DNA from: Leucobacter chromiireducens
Lineage (GTDB): Bacteria > Actinomycetota > Actinomycetes > Actinomycetales > Microbacteriaceae
DNA length: 39,780 bases
Direction: 5' to 3'
Assembly: GCF_003917135.1 (NCBI RefSeq)
Contig: NZ_RPDI01000025.1
Span: forward strand, 1-39,780
The notes under the pieces are model-generated. The model was not told the origin of the DNA. It did no database searches and saw only the letters and a program-made list of their open reading frames with translations. How positions within the stretch are numbered: position 1 is the stretch's first letter; each line of letters starts with the position of its first letter. A program made the position numbers and the translations under genes. This document shows, one piece after another, positions 1 to 6,932 of this stretch.

Positions 1-419
1 GTTGCCGCGGGCGGCGCTGCGCGGCGCGCGGCTCCCCCGCCGTGCTCCGCCGGGATCGCGGCGAGCGCCACCGGCGCGGTGTCGACCGCTTCGGGCACCC
101 GCAGCTCGGGCGCACGCTTCCTCGCCGATCCGCAGCGGCGCACCCAGTCATCGGCCCGCTCAGCGCTCTCGCCGAGCGCGAGCGCGATGTCGCGCACCAG
201 CTCGGCGTCGATCCTGGTCCTGCCCTTGCTGAAGGCGTGGTACACGGTGGAGCGCGGGATCATTGCACCGTCCGGGAGTTCCCCGTCGGCGACGCGGCGC
301 ACCGTGATGCGGCGCGCGATCTCGGCGTAGCTCGTTGCCCCGGTTCGCTCACGCAGGCGCATCAGATCGTCCGCGAGCTCGTCGAGCGTCTCTTCAGCGA
401 TCCGAGTGCCGGCCCTCAC
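1..419 (-). CDS. Helix-turn-helix DNA-binding protein, N-terminal part (runs off left edge)
   Basis: An open frame reads leftward from a GTG at 417-419 to the window edge without a stop, so only the first about 139 residues are seen. Residues 1-90 look like an actinobacterial XRE-type helix-turn-helix: a leading helix (TLDELADDLMRLRERTGATS), then YAEIARRI, then PRSTVYHAFSKGRTRIDAE, which fits a recognition helix, followed by ELVRDIALALGES. After that the chain becomes Ala/Pro/Arg-rich, probably a linker to a C-terminal region outside the window. An AAGGA stretch lies 11 nt before the GTG, a loose ribosome site, so the start is only likely. The regulated targets cannot be told. A DNA-binding role is inferred from the fold pattern alone. 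Confidence 0.75.
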   Translation of the reverse strand, partial: MRAGTRIAEETLDELADDLMRLRERTGATSYAEIARRITVRRVADGELPDGAMIPRSTVYHAFSKGRTRIDAELVRDIALALGESAERADDWVRRCGSARKRAPELRVPEAVDTAPVALAAIPAEHGGGAARRAAPPAA

Positions 420-525
420 GTGCGCCCCAATCCTTCGACAACCGAGGTATTTCCATTCACACGGTACACGCGATGGGGCGCTCGCGAATCCCCCGAACGA
501 GCGGTATTTGCCCGGAAAACCGGCC

Positions 526-547
526 AAAAACACCCGTTCAGCGGGTG
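526..547 (-). terminator. Rho-independent terminator after the nucleosidase gene
   Basis: Read on the minus strand, CACCCG and CGGGTG form a 6-bp stem around a 5-nt loop (531-547) and are followed by TTTTT (530-526). It lies 66 bp past the stop of the nucleosidase gene and before the helix-turn-helix gene, so it separates the two. It is the only classical stem plus run of five T in the window. The rest of 420-613 is comparatively AT-rich and should hold the promoter of the helix-turn-helix gene, but I see no convincing -10 box. Confidence 0.8.
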
Positions 548-613
548 AGTTCATAGGCTACGATATGAAACCAAACATTTCACACAACAGTGGGGCATGT
601 GCGGCCCAGAAAT

Positions 614-1213
614 TCACACCCCGTGGTCGGCCCCGTGGTCGACCCCGCGCGCGGGCCCCGCGAGCCGCGCGTCCCAGAACTCGCGCAGCTGCTCGCTCTT
701 CCGGAAGACGATCGCGTCCCACTCCTCGTCGGTGGTGGAGCTGTCGGCGAAGTCGGACGGGATCTTGAAGAGCTGGAGCGCGACCCCGAACTTCGCGCAG
801 ACGCTCGCGTACGCGTACGCCTCCATGTCGACGAGCGCCGCGCCGAGCCCGGCGATGTGGGCGCGCTGCGCGTCGTCCTGCACGAACACGTCGCCCGTCG
901 CGATCGTGGCGGTGCGCTCCGGCAGCAGCACCTCGCCGGCCGGCTCGAGCGCGGGCGAGGGCAGCGAGAAATCGTGCTGCACCACCCGCGTGACCTGCAC
1001 GACGTGGTCGAGGCTCAGACGGTCCGGCCCGTCGCCCACCACGCCGGCGGTGCCGAGCACCACGACCCGCGATACGCCACCCTCGGCCAGCGCGGCGGCC
1101 AGCGACACGGCGCCCTGCACCTTCCCCACCCCGGTGACGAGGTGCGGCACATCGGCGAAGGCCGACGCCTCATCGCGGTGCGCAAAAACGAGCAGGGTGG
1201 TGGCGTCTGACAT
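614..1213 (-). CDS. Nucleosidase of the MTA/SAH nucleosidase superfamily
   Basis: Predicted to hydrolyse the N-glycosidic bond of S-adenosylhomocysteine and/or 5'-methylthioadenosine in the cytoplasm, giving adenine and S-ribosylhomocysteine or methylthioribose. The 199-residue protein has the PNP/UDP-phosphorylase-superfamily landmarks of MTAN-type enzymes: GVGK near 28, ATGDVF at 105-110, VDMEAYA at 128-134 (the VEMEG-like ribose site) and PSDFAD at 152-157, which supplies the Asp expected for purine N7 protonation. It is slightly shorter than Escherichia coli MTAN (about 230). The ATG at 1211-1213 follows a GGGAGAG ribosome site. luxS lies 760 bp away on the other strand; LuxS needs the S-ribosylhomocysteine this enzyme would make. 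Preference for SAH over MTA or another nucleoside is inferred from that context. Confidence 0.8.
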   Translation of the reverse strand: MSDATTLLVFAHRDEASAFADVPHLVTGVGKVQGAVSLAAALAEGGVSRVVVLGTAGVVGDGPDRLSLDHVVQVTRVVQHDFSLPSPALEPAGEVLLPERTATIATGDVFVQDDAQRAHIAGLGAALVDMEAYAYASVCAKFGVALQLFKIPSDFADSSTTDEEWDAIVFRKSEQLREFWDARLAGPARGVDHGADHGV

Positions 1214-1551
1214 GTCAGTCTCTCCCTCGCGCTCCCGCGCGGTTTCGGGTCATTTTCGGATCAACACTAGCGTTTTTCGAAGACCTGTTCTATGCTTGTG
1301 GCCTGAGCTTGCATCCGGCATGCGTGATCTTCCTCGTTCTTGTAGGAATGCCTCCCACTCCGCGGCCGAATCGTGAAGCTCCTCGGCGCACTTCATCATC
1401 ACGATGCAGTCGTGCGCCTCGCCCCGCCGGCACCCCGCACCGCGTCAGCGCGCACCGGAGTTCGGCGCGGCCGGCTCGACCACGAGCCCCGCACCCGCGA
1501 GAAGTACTTGGCGGGCATCGCACCACGAAGGTGCGGCATGAAAGGAATACC
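1214..1551. promoter_or_regulatory. Divergent promoter region and long leader
   Basis: This 338-bp gap separates the nucleosidase gene (minus) from the 102-residue protein gene (plus). On the minus strand TAGTGT (1269-1264) is a good -10 about 50 bp from the nucleosidase ATG. On the plus strand TATGCT (1291-1296) is a plausible -10, which would leave a leader of about 250 nt before the ATG at 1552. That leader holds a short open frame from ATG 1320 (18 codons) and ends with AAAGGA 5 nt before the start. No known riboswitch fold was recognised. Confidence 0.4.
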
Positions 1552-1860
1552 ATGACTCAGCTGAAGCAGCGCACCGCAGCGCAGCAGCGACCCGCTCTGC
1601 GCACCCCGTACCACTCGCTCGGTTCGGGCACCGAGATGCGCGTGCCCGCGTGGGCGCAGCACCGCTCCGTGTACCGCACCTCCGGGCGCACGCTCTACCT
1701 CGTCGAGACCGACCAGCCCGGCGCGGCACGCGGCGATCTCGAGCGCCTCACCCGCTCGGGGTGGGACGTTCGCGTTGAGCACGCCCCCGCCGGCGAGCTG
1801 ACGCGCATCGCACTCACCCGCGGCGATCTCTCGCGCGGGGACCTCGCCCGCGCGGCGTAG
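1552..1860 (+). CDS. Small basic protein of unknown function (102 aa)
   Basis: I do not recognise this protein. The ATG at 1552 is chosen because AAAGGA sits 5 nt upstream; the frame is open further upstream, but that part reads as non-coding Arg/Pro-rich sequence. The first 20 residues are Gln/Arg-rich. The middle ([29 protein letters not shown]) looks like a short beta-rich domain, and the C-terminus carries three RGDL-type units ([18 protein letters not shown]). No signal peptide or membrane segment is evident, so it is probably cytoplasmic. It lies alone between the nucleosidase gene and luxS and is followed by two hairpins, so it is probably a single-gene transcript. Any link to methyl-cycle metabolism is by position only. 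Confidence 0.65.
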   Translation: MTQLKQRTAAQQRPALRTPYHSLGSGTEMRVPAWAQHRSVYRTSGRTLYLVETDQPGAARGDLERLTRSGWDVRVEHAPAGELTRIALTRGDLSRGDLARAA

Positions 1861-1870
1861 GCCCCCTCAA

Positions 1871-1945
1871 GCTCGGGATCCCTCCGGCTCCCGAGCCTCC
1901 CCTCACCGCCCCCGGTGTCGTCGTGTGACGCGCACCGGGGGCGGT
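1871..1945 (+). terminator. Two consecutive hairpins before luxS
   Basis: The first stem pairs GCTCGGGA (1871-1878) with TCCCGAGC (1889-1896). The second is a perfect 13-bp inverted repeat, 1905-1917 against 1933-1945, with a 15-nt loop. They begin 11 bp after the stop of the small protein gene. There is no T-run, so termination strength is uncertain. The second arm ends only 16 bp before the luxS -10 box, so it could also affect luxS transcription. Confidence 0.55.
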
Positions 1946-1960
1946 GTCGGTGGTCCTCGG

Positions 1961-1966
1961 TACACT
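1961..1966 (+). promoter_or_regulatory. -10 box of a leaderless luxS promoter
   Basis: TACACT lies 6 nt before the luxS ATG at 1973, so transcription is expected to start at or next to the A of ATG. No Shine-Dalgarno sequence precedes the ATG, which agrees with a leaderless transcript. Confidence 0.65.
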
Positions 1967-1972
1967 TGCCGC

Positions 1973-2464
1973 ATGAGCGACGTCGAACTTGCCAAGGTGG
2001 AGAGCTTCTCCCTTGACCACACACAGGTGCTGGCCCCATACGTCCGGCTGATCGGGGTGGAACGCGGCCCCAAGGGCGACGCGATCTCGAACTACGACAT
2101 CCGGCTCGTGCAGCCGAACGAGCAGGAGATCCCCACCGCGGGCCTGCACACGATCGAGCACACGCTCGCCGCCCTGCTCCGCACCCGCTTCGACGGCCTC
2201 ATCGACATCTCGCCGTTCGGCTGCCGCACGGGGTTCCACTTCATCGCCTGGGGCGAGCCGACGCCCGAGGAGGTCGCCGCGGCGATCAAGTCGGCGCTCG
2301 AGGACCTCGCGCACCGCGTCACCTGGGCCGACGTCCCCGGCACCGAGGCGGTGAGCTGCGGCAACTACCGTGATCACAGCCTCCACTCCGCGCAGGAGTG
2401 GGCGAAGGTCGTCCTCGCGCGCGGCATCAGCCTCGATCCGTTCGATCGCTCACGCATCGCCTAG
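1973..2464 (+). CDS. luxS: S-ribosylhomocysteine lyase LuxS
   Basis: LuxS cleaves S-ribosylhomocysteine to homocysteine and 4,5-dihydroxypentane-2,3-dione, the precursor of autoinducer-2. It belongs to the activated methyl cycle and is cytoplasmic. The 163-residue length is typical. The metal site is complete: HTIEH at 59-63 gives two His ligands and C129 (in [12 protein letters not shown]) is the third. GCRTGF at 83-88 contains the catalytic Cys84. The ATG at 1973 is supported by the leaderless -10 box just upstream and by the length match. The next gene begins 1 nt after the stop, so the two are co-transcribed. The substrate would come from the nucleosidase at 614-1213. Whether AI-2 acts as a signal here cannot be read from the sequence. 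Confidence 0.97.
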   Translation: MSDVELAKVESFSLDHTQVLAPYVRLIGVERGPKGDAISNYDIRLVQPNEQEIPTAGLHTIEHTLAALLRTRFDGLIDISPFGCRTGFHFIAWGEPTPEEVAAAIKSALEDLAHRVTWADVPGTEAVSCGNYRDHSLHSAQEWAKVVLARGISLDPFDRSRIA

Positions 2465-2465
2465 C

Positions 2466-2762
2466 GTGTTCGTCGAGTTCACCGCCGTCCCGTACCTGTG
2501 GGAGGCACGCACCCAGACCTGGGTGTTCGTCGATCTTCCGGAGCCGCTGTCCGCGGACATCGCCGAGATCCCGCGCCCGCGCGCCGGGTTCGGCGCCGTC
2601 AAGGTCGAGGCCCGCGTCGGCGAGACCGTGTGGCGCACCTCGATCTTCCCCGCGGGCGGCGGCTCGAGCTACATCCTGCCCCTGAAGCGTGCGGTCCGCG
2701 AGGCGGCCGGCATCGAGGTCGGCGAGGACGTGTCCATCCTGCTCACCGTGCTGGATCTGTAG
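2466..2762 (+). CDS. DUF1905 domain protein
   Basis: A 98-residue protein that looks like a stand-alone DUF1905 domain: a beta-rich start (FVEFTAVPYLWEARTQTWVF), the VDLPEP segment, then FGAVKVEARVGETVWRTSIF and a C-terminal ILPLKRAVREAAGI followed by VGEDVSILLTVLDL. The family is small, soluble and of unknown biochemical function; in other bacteria the domain is sometimes fused to a YdeI-like region, which is absent here. The GTG at 2466 follows the luxS stop by one base, so the genes are translationally coupled. No catalytic residues can be proposed. A role in AI-2 or methyl-cycle metabolism is suggested by the coupling only. Confidence 0.8.
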   Translation: MFVEFTAVPYLWEARTQTWVFVDLPEPLSADIAEIPRPRAGFGAVKVEARVGETVWRTSIFPAGGGSSYILPLKRAVREAAGIEVGEDVSILLTVLDL

Positions 2763-2801
2763 CGGCGGACCCCAGCGCTTCGGCGCAGCCCGGGCAACGC
2801 A

Positions 2802-2838
2802 CGAGAGCCCGGCCGCACGGTGTGCGGCCGGGCTCTCG
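2802..2838. terminator. Bidirectional terminator hairpin, 17-bp perfect stem
   Basis: Arms 2802-2818 and 2822-2838 are exact reverse complements with a 3-nt loop (ggt). It lies between the end of the luxS operon (plus) and the end of the nucleoside phosphorylase gene (minus), as expected for a shared terminator of convergent genes. No T-run is present on either side. Confidence 0.8.
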
Positions 2839-2853
2839 CCGTCAGCGTCTGGA

Positions 2854-3609
2854 CTAGGAGACGAGCACGTCGAGCGCGCTCGTGAGTGCGCCGTCGACCG
2901 CCTGCGTGACAATCTCTCGATAGGGATCGTAGCCGTCCATCGCGTCGTCCTTCGCGGCGAGCGGGTTCCCGTCGATCGCGAAGACCGCGCCGGCCTCGAT
3001 CCCGTGCAGCGATGCGATCACGAAGAGCGCTGAGGCCTCCATCTCCACCGCGACGATGCCGGCGCGCTGCCACATCTGGTGGTCGATGCCCACCATCACG
3101 TCGCTCGGGTAGAACATGTCGCCCGTCAGCACGATCCCGCTGTGCGTGCGCAGCCCCGTCTTCGCGGCGGCCGCGCGCAGCGCGATCGTCAGCTCGGGGG
3201 TGGCGATGGCCGGGAACTCGCTCGGCACGAGCTGGTGGCTGATCCCGTCGGCGCGCACGGCGCCCGTCGCGACGACGATCGCGCCGTCGACCACCTCGGG
3301 CTGGATGCCTCCCGCGGTGCCCGAGCGGATGATGCGGGTCACGCCGCCGCGCGCGAGCTCCTCGAAGCACACCGCGGCACCGGCCGCGCCGACGCCGTGC
3401 GAGGCGACCGTCACGGGCACGCCGCGGTAGGTTCCCGCGTACACGTGGTACTCGCGGTTTGCGGAGAGCTGGCGCACGTCATCGAGCTGCTCGGCGACGC
3501 GGGCGGCACGCCCCGGGTCGCCCACCACGAGCGCGCGGTCCGCGAGGTCGGAGACGCGGGCGCGCAGGAGCGGCAGTTCGGAGTCGGCGGGAAGACGGAC
3601 GGGTGCCAT
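2854..3609 (-). CDS. Nucleoside phosphorylase (uridine/purine phosphorylase family)
   Basis: Catalyses phosphate-dependent cleavage of a nucleoside to base and (deoxy)ribose-1-phosphate in the cytoplasm. The 251-residue protein shows GDPGR at 30-34 and IIRSGTAGG around 93-101 (phosphate binding) and VEMEAS at 188-193 (ribose 2'/3'-OH site). AIDGN follows at 212-215 and could place D213 near the base, which would favour a purine-type base; this is inference. The ATG at 3609 has GAAAGG 8 nt upstream. It lies 55 bp downstream of the MTA/SAH deaminase-like gene on the same strand, so one operon is likely. In Pseudomonas, MTA is deaminated to methylthioinosine and then split by a dedicated phosphorylase; this pair could do the same. 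Uridine phosphorylase is the main alternative. Confidence 0.85.
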   Translation of the reverse strand: MAPVRLPADSELPLLRARVSDLADRALVVGDPGRAARVAEQLDDVRQLSANREYHVYAGTYRGVPVTVASHGVGAAGAAVCFEELARGGVTRIIRSGTAGGIQPEVVDGAIVVATGAVRADGISHQLVPSEFPAIATPELTIALRAAAAKTGLRTHSGIVLTGDMFYPSDVMVGIDHQMWQRAGIVAVEMEASALFVIASLHGIEAGAVFAIDGNPLAAKDDAMDGYDPYREIVTQAVDGALTSALDVLVS

Positions 3610-3664
3610 GGTGGGCCTTTCGTGTGTGGGTGAGCCGGCGGGCGGCCGGCGCGTGCGTGTGAGC

Positions 3665-5047
3665 TTAGGCGCTCGCGTTCGCGCGGTCGGCGAGGTCTGC
3701 GAGGCGGGCGCGCGAGGCCGCAGCGCGTGCGCGAACGGCCGCGGCGTCGAGCGTCTGATGCGCGCCGTCCGCGTAGACGTGGCGGCCGCCGATGAACACG
3801 TGGCGCACATCGGCGCCGGTCGCCGCGAAGCCGAGGTGCGACACGAGCGCCGCAGGGTCGAACGGCGTCGCCGCGGCACCCGTGACGTCGAGCGCGATCA
3901 CGTCGGCGAGGCGGCCAGCCTCGAGCGCGCCGGTCTCGGGGAAACCGACCGCCTCGGCGCCGCGGTGCGTCGCGATCCCGAGCACGTCGGCGGCCTTCAC
4001 GATCGCCGCGTCCTGACGCGCACCGCGATGCAGGATCGTGGCCGTCTTGATCTCCTCGAACAGGTCGAGCGTGTTGTTGCTCGCAACCGAGTCGGTGCCG
4101 AGGGTCAGCCGGATGCCGGCCGCCTGCCACTCGGGCAGGGGCGCGATGCCGTTGCCGAGCTTCAGGTTGGAGACCGGGTTGTGGCTGATCGCCGCGCCCG
4201 TGCGCGCGAAGAGTTCGATCTCGTTCGCGGTGAGGTGCACGCAGTGCGCGGCGAGCACCTCGGCGCGGAAGAGCCCCACCTGTTCCAGGTGATCAGCAGG
4301 GGTCGCGCCGTACTGCTCGGTGATTTGCGCCACCTCAGCGGCGGACTCCGAGACGTGCGTGTGGATGGGGATCCCCCGCTCGACCGCACGCTCGGCGATG
4401 TCGCTCAGGAACTCGGGTGGCGAGGTGTACGGTGCGTGCGGGCCGTAGGCGATCCGGATCTGCGGGTCCGTTGCGTAGCGCTCGGCGAGCTCCTCGGTGA
4501 GCGCGGTGACCTGGGCGCCGGTCGCGGCGGAGACGCCGGGGAAGCCGACCGTCTCGGGGGCGAATGAGGCCGGGGCGATGAGCGCGCGCATCCCCGCGGC
4601 GCGCACGAGCTCGATCAGCTCGGCGTCCCAGTGGTACATGTCGGCGAAGGTGGTGGTGCCCGTCTCGATCATCTCGACGAGCGCGAGCTCGAGGCCGGCC
4701 GCGACGTCCTCGTGCGTGAGGTGCTGTTCGAGCGCCTGCACCGCGGCGAGCCAGGGCATGAATCCCTCATCGTCCGAGACGGCGCGCAGCAGCGTCATGG
4801 CGGAGTGCGTGTGGCCGTTCACGAGGCCGGGCATGAGCACGTGGCCGGCGAGCTCGTGCACCACGGCGCCAGCCGGTAGATCGGCGGCCGCGCGCGGGGC
4901 GCCGGCGTAGCTGATGCGGCCGTCCGCGTCGAAGGCGAGCTCGGCTGGCGCGACCGCCCCCGCTGGGGTCAGCATCGCGTCGGCGCGCAGCACCGTCGCC
5001 TGCGCGTGTGCGGCTGCGCTCGTGGGCGCGCCTGCGGTCTCACTCAT
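3665..5047 (-). CDS. Amidohydrolase, MTA/SAH deaminase type
   Basis: A 460-residue metal-dependent amidohydrolase of the TrzA/AtzB/MtaD branch, predicted to deaminate 5'-methylthioadenosine or S-adenosylhomocysteine to the inosine analogue. Metal ligands are visible: GHTHSAM at 78-84, then THVSES, AAHCVHL and the catalytic Asp in GTDSVASNN. The segment NPVSNLKLGNGIAPLPEW before GTDS and the LFEEIKTA after it are typical of the branch that includes MtaD. The chosen ATG (5045-5047) has GGAGGA 6 nt upstream, which decides it over an ATG ten codons earlier. It is the first gene of an operon with the phosphorylase. Other 6-aminopurine or s-triazine substrates cannot be excluded, but a second SAH/MTA gene set 1-4 kb away supports the call. 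Confidence 0.85.
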   Translation of the reverse strand: MSETAGAPTSAAAHAQATVLRADAMLTPAGAVAPAELAFDADGRISYAGAPRAAADLPAGAVVHELAGHVLMPGLVNGHTHSAMTLLRAVSDDEGFMPWLAAVQALEQHLTHEDVAAGLELALVEMIETGTTTFADMYHWDAELIELVRAAGMRALIAPASFAPETVGFPGVSAATGAQVTALTEELAERYATDPQIRIAYGPHAPYTSPPEFLSDIAERAVERGIPIHTHVSESAAEVAQITEQYGATPADHLEQVGLFRAEVLAAHCVHLTANEIELFARTGAAISHNPVSNLKLGNGIAPLPEWQAAGIRLTLGTDSVASNNTLDLFEEIKTATILHRGARQDAAIVKAADVLGIATHRGAEAVGFPETGALEAGRLADVIALDVTGAAATPFDPAALVSHLGFAATGADVRHVFIGGRHVYADGAHQTLDAAAVRARAAASRARLADLADRANASA

Positions 5048-5076
5048 CGCGGGTCCTCCATCTGTCTCCCAGCCCA

Positions 5077-5082
5077 ACTGTA
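5077..5082 (-). promoter_or_regulatory. -10 box upstream of the amidohydrolase-phosphorylase operon
   Basis: On the minus strand TACAGT is placed to start transcription near 5070, giving a leader of about 23 nt that contains the GGAGGA ribosome site. No clear -35 hexamer is visible. Confidence 0.5.
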
Positions 5083-5147
5083 CTCGCCGCGCCCGCGCCC
5101 CCGCGCGCGCCGCGGGCGCGGGCCCCGCGTGTGCGCGGAAGGTTGAG

Positions 5148-5195
5148 AAGTGGCAAACCGACCCTTCGCGCGACTGAAGGGTCGGTTTGCCACTT
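5148..5195. repeat. Perfect 20-bp inverted repeat, 8-nt loop
   Basis: Arms 5148-5167 and 5176-5195 are exact reverse complements. The element lies between the SDR gene end (5219) and the promoter of the amidohydrolase gene, both on the minus strand, so it could terminate SDR transcription. There is no T-run. The AAACC core makes the arms less GC-rich than the surroundings, which is unusual for a plain terminator here. Confidence 0.7.
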
Positions 5196-5207
5196 GTGGA
5201 TTGGGCG

Positions 5208-5223
5208 GGTAGGGGCCCCTACC
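5208..5223. repeat. 16-bp perfect palindrome over the SDR stop codon
   Basis: GGTAGGGGCCCCTACC contains the TAG stop of the SDR gene (minus strand, 5221-5219) in one half. It may act with the hairpin at 5148-5195 in transcript ending. Confidence 0.4.
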
Positions 5224-6031
5224 AGCCCGGGGTGGCCAGCATGCCGCCATCCACCGCGAGATCCTGGCCCGTGATGAAGGTCGCACCAGCCGACGCGAGC
5301 AGCACGCACGCGTTGCCGATGTCCGCCGCGGTGGCGAGCCGCCCGAGCGGTGCACGCGCGGTGTAGCTCTCGACCCCCTCGGGCCACGCCTCCGCGAGCC
5401 CCGGCCGCGACACGAGCCCGGGCGACACCGTGTTCACGCGCACGCCGACCGGCCCGAGCTCAAGCGCCGCGGCCCGCGCGTGCATCACGAGCCCGGCCTT
5501 CGCCACGGCGTAGTGCGCGTGCGCTGGCGCGGGACGGCTGGCCTCGATCGACGCAATGTGCGTGATCCAACGATTCACGGGAACTCCCCGATCCCGATCG
5601 AGATCCGAGTCGCCAGCCAGCACGGTGGCCGCCTCACGCGACAGCTCGAACACCGCGCCGAGATTCGTGCCGAGCACCTCATCCCACTCCGCACGCGAGG
5701 TATCCGCGAGCGGGGTGAGCGGCTGGATGCCAGCGTTGTTCACGAGCCCATCGAGTCCGCCGAGCGCTTCGACCGCGTCGGCGATGAGTCCGGCCGCAGC
5801 ACCGGGCAGCGCGAGATCGGCGCGCACGGCGACCGCCTCGACGCCGTGATCCCGCAGCTCCTCGACGAGCTCGAACACCGGGCCGGCCGAGCCGCGGTAG
5901 TGCAGCGCGAGACGCGCGCCTGCAGCCCCGAATCGCCGGGCGATGCCGCCGCCGATGCCGCCCGATGCGCCGGTGACGAGCACGCGCTGGCCGCCAAGAT
6001 CGGGGAGTGTCGGGTCCTGACGCGTCACCAT
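5219..6031 (-). CDS. Short-chain dehydrogenase/reductase (SDR)
   Basis: A 270-residue NAD(P)-dependent oxidoreductase of the classical SDR family. It has the Rossmann glycine motif TGASGGIG at 20-27, NNAG at 98-101, the structural Asn in GTNLG (N123) and the catalytic triad S161, Y174 and K178 (YAVAK). The C-terminal GQDLAVDGGM is typical of FabG-like members. The substrate cannot be predicted; many such proteins carry the label glucose-1-dehydrogenase or 3-oxoacyl-ACP reductase without proof. The ATG at 6031 has GGAGG 8 nt upstream, inside the end of the cis-prenyltransferase gene, whose stop is 2 nt away, so the two are translationally coupled. No membrane segment. A role in isoprenoid metabolism is only suggested by the coupling. 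Confidence 0.88.
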   Translation of the reverse strand: MVTRQDPTLPDLGGQRVLVTGASGGIGGGIARRFGAAGARLALHYRGSAGPVFELVEELRDHGVEAVAVRADLALPGAAAGLIADAVEALGGLDGLVNNAGIQPLTPLADTSRAEWDEVLGTNLGAVFELSREAATVLAGDSDLDRDRGVPVNRWITHIASIEASRPAPAHAHYAVAKAGLVMHARAAALELGPVGVRVNTVSPGLVSRPGLAEAWPEGVESYTARAPLGRLATAADIGNACVLLASAGATFITGQDLAVDGGMLATPGW

Positions 6032-6033
6032 GG

Positions 6034-6819
6034 TTAGCCTCCGAGTCGTCGCTGGCGGGAAGAATAGTCGCGGAGCGCGCGGAGGAAATCCACCTCGCGC
6101 AGATCCGGGTACAGCGCCTCGACGAAGTAGAACTCCGAGTGCGCGGATTGCCAGATCATGAAGTCGGAGAGGCGCTGCTCCCCCGAGGTGCGAATCACCA
6201 GATCGGGATCCGCCTGCCCGCGTGTCCACAGGTGCTCGCCGATCGTCTCCGGGGTGAGCCGCTCATCGAGCGTGTCAATCGTGCCGCCCGCGGCCTGGTG
6301 CTCAGCGATGACGCTCCGCACCGCGGCGGCGATCTCGCTCCGCCCGCCGTAGCCAACGGCGAGGTTGATGTGGAGGCCCTCGTGATCCGCCGTCGACTCC
6401 TCGGCTGCGGCGAGCGCGTCGGCGAGCTCGGGCGACAGGCCCTCGCACGTGCCCACGTGCTTCACGCGCCACCGGGGGTTTTCGGCGAGCTGGCCGGCGA
6501 GCTCCCCGATGATCCCGAGCAGATCGTCGAGTTCCTGGCGATCCCGCGCCTTGAGGTTGTCCGCGGACAGCAGGTAGAGCGTGACTGTGCGAATGCCGGC
6601 TTCCTCGCACCAGCCGAGAAACTCCGGCACCTTCTGCGCGCCGGCGCGGTGGCCGAACGCGGCGCGCTCCTGGAGGCGCTGCTTCGCCCAGCGGCGGTTC
6701 CCGTCGACGATCACCGCGATGTGCTGCGGCACCCTGGCCGGGTCGATTTCCCTGCGCAGCCGACGCGAATACAGCCGGTACAGGAGACCGGTGCGGGGCG
6801 ACGACGGCTGGGGCTTCAC
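6034..6819 (-). CDS. uppS: Isoprenyl transferase (cis-prenyl diphosphate synthase, UppS family)
   Basis: Condenses isopentenyl diphosphate onto an allylic diphosphate with cis geometry, making the polyprenyl carrier lipid for cell-wall synthesis. The signature HIAVIVDGNRRWA holds the diphosphate-binding Asp (D39) and N41/R42/R43. GYGGRSEI, LVIRTSGEQRLSDFMIW and the terminal FYFVEALYPDLREVDFLRAL follow in the usual order. At 261 residues it is of normal length. The GTG at 6819 is preferred: a TACACT -10 box lies exactly 6 nt before it, giving a leaderless start, and homology begins soon after. Actinobacteria often have two paralogues of different chain length; which one this is cannot be read from the sequence. 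The SDR gene follows after 2 nt. Confidence 0.93.
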   Translation of the reverse strand: MKPQPSSPRTGLLYRLYSRRLRREIDPARVPQHIAVIVDGNRRWAKQRLQERAAFGHRAGAQKVPEFLGWCEEAGIRTVTLYLLSADNLKARDRQELDDLLGIIGELAGQLAENPRWRVKHVGTCEGLSPELADALAAAEESTADHEGLHINLAVGYGGRSEIAAAVRSVIAEHQAAGGTIDTLDERLTPETIGEHLWTRGQADPDLVIRTSGEQRLSDFMIWQSAHSEFYFVEALYPDLREVDFLRALRDYSSRQRRLGG

Positions 6820-6825
6820 CCTCAG

Positions 6826-6831
6826 AGTGTA
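6826..6831 (-). promoter_or_regulatory. -10 box of a leaderless promoter for the prenyltransferase gene
   Basis: TACACT on the minus strand ends 6 nt before the GTG start at 6819. The six bases between read CTGAGG and could not serve as a ribosome site at that spacing. Confidence 0.6.
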
Positions 6832-6919
6832 CCGGGTGGCGGCTGGGTGGGGGCCTGCCGCGCGCGCGAACCCGATGGGGATCCTCCACATATATGCCCC
6901 ACCGGATCTGTACAGAACA

Positions 6920-6925
6920 TACACT
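6920..6925 (+). promoter_or_regulatory. -10 box of a leaderless promoter for the hemolysin-III gene
   Basis: TACACT lies 7 nt before the ATG at 6933. No Shine-Dalgarno sequence is present. With the box at 6826-6831 on the other strand, the 113-bp divergent region carries two leaderless promoters with identical -10 sequences. Confidence 0.6.
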
Positions 6926-6932
6926 CGGGTGC

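Noticed and set aside
1309..1551. An N-terminal extension of the 102-residue protein in the same frame
   Set aside because: The extension reads as Arg/Pro/Ser-rich sequence with no domain features, and a clear ribosome site marks the ATG at 1552.
5219..6031. Naming the SDR as FabG or glucose dehydrogenase
   Set aside because: Only family-level motifs are present, and the neighbour (a prenyltransferase) does not decide a substrate.
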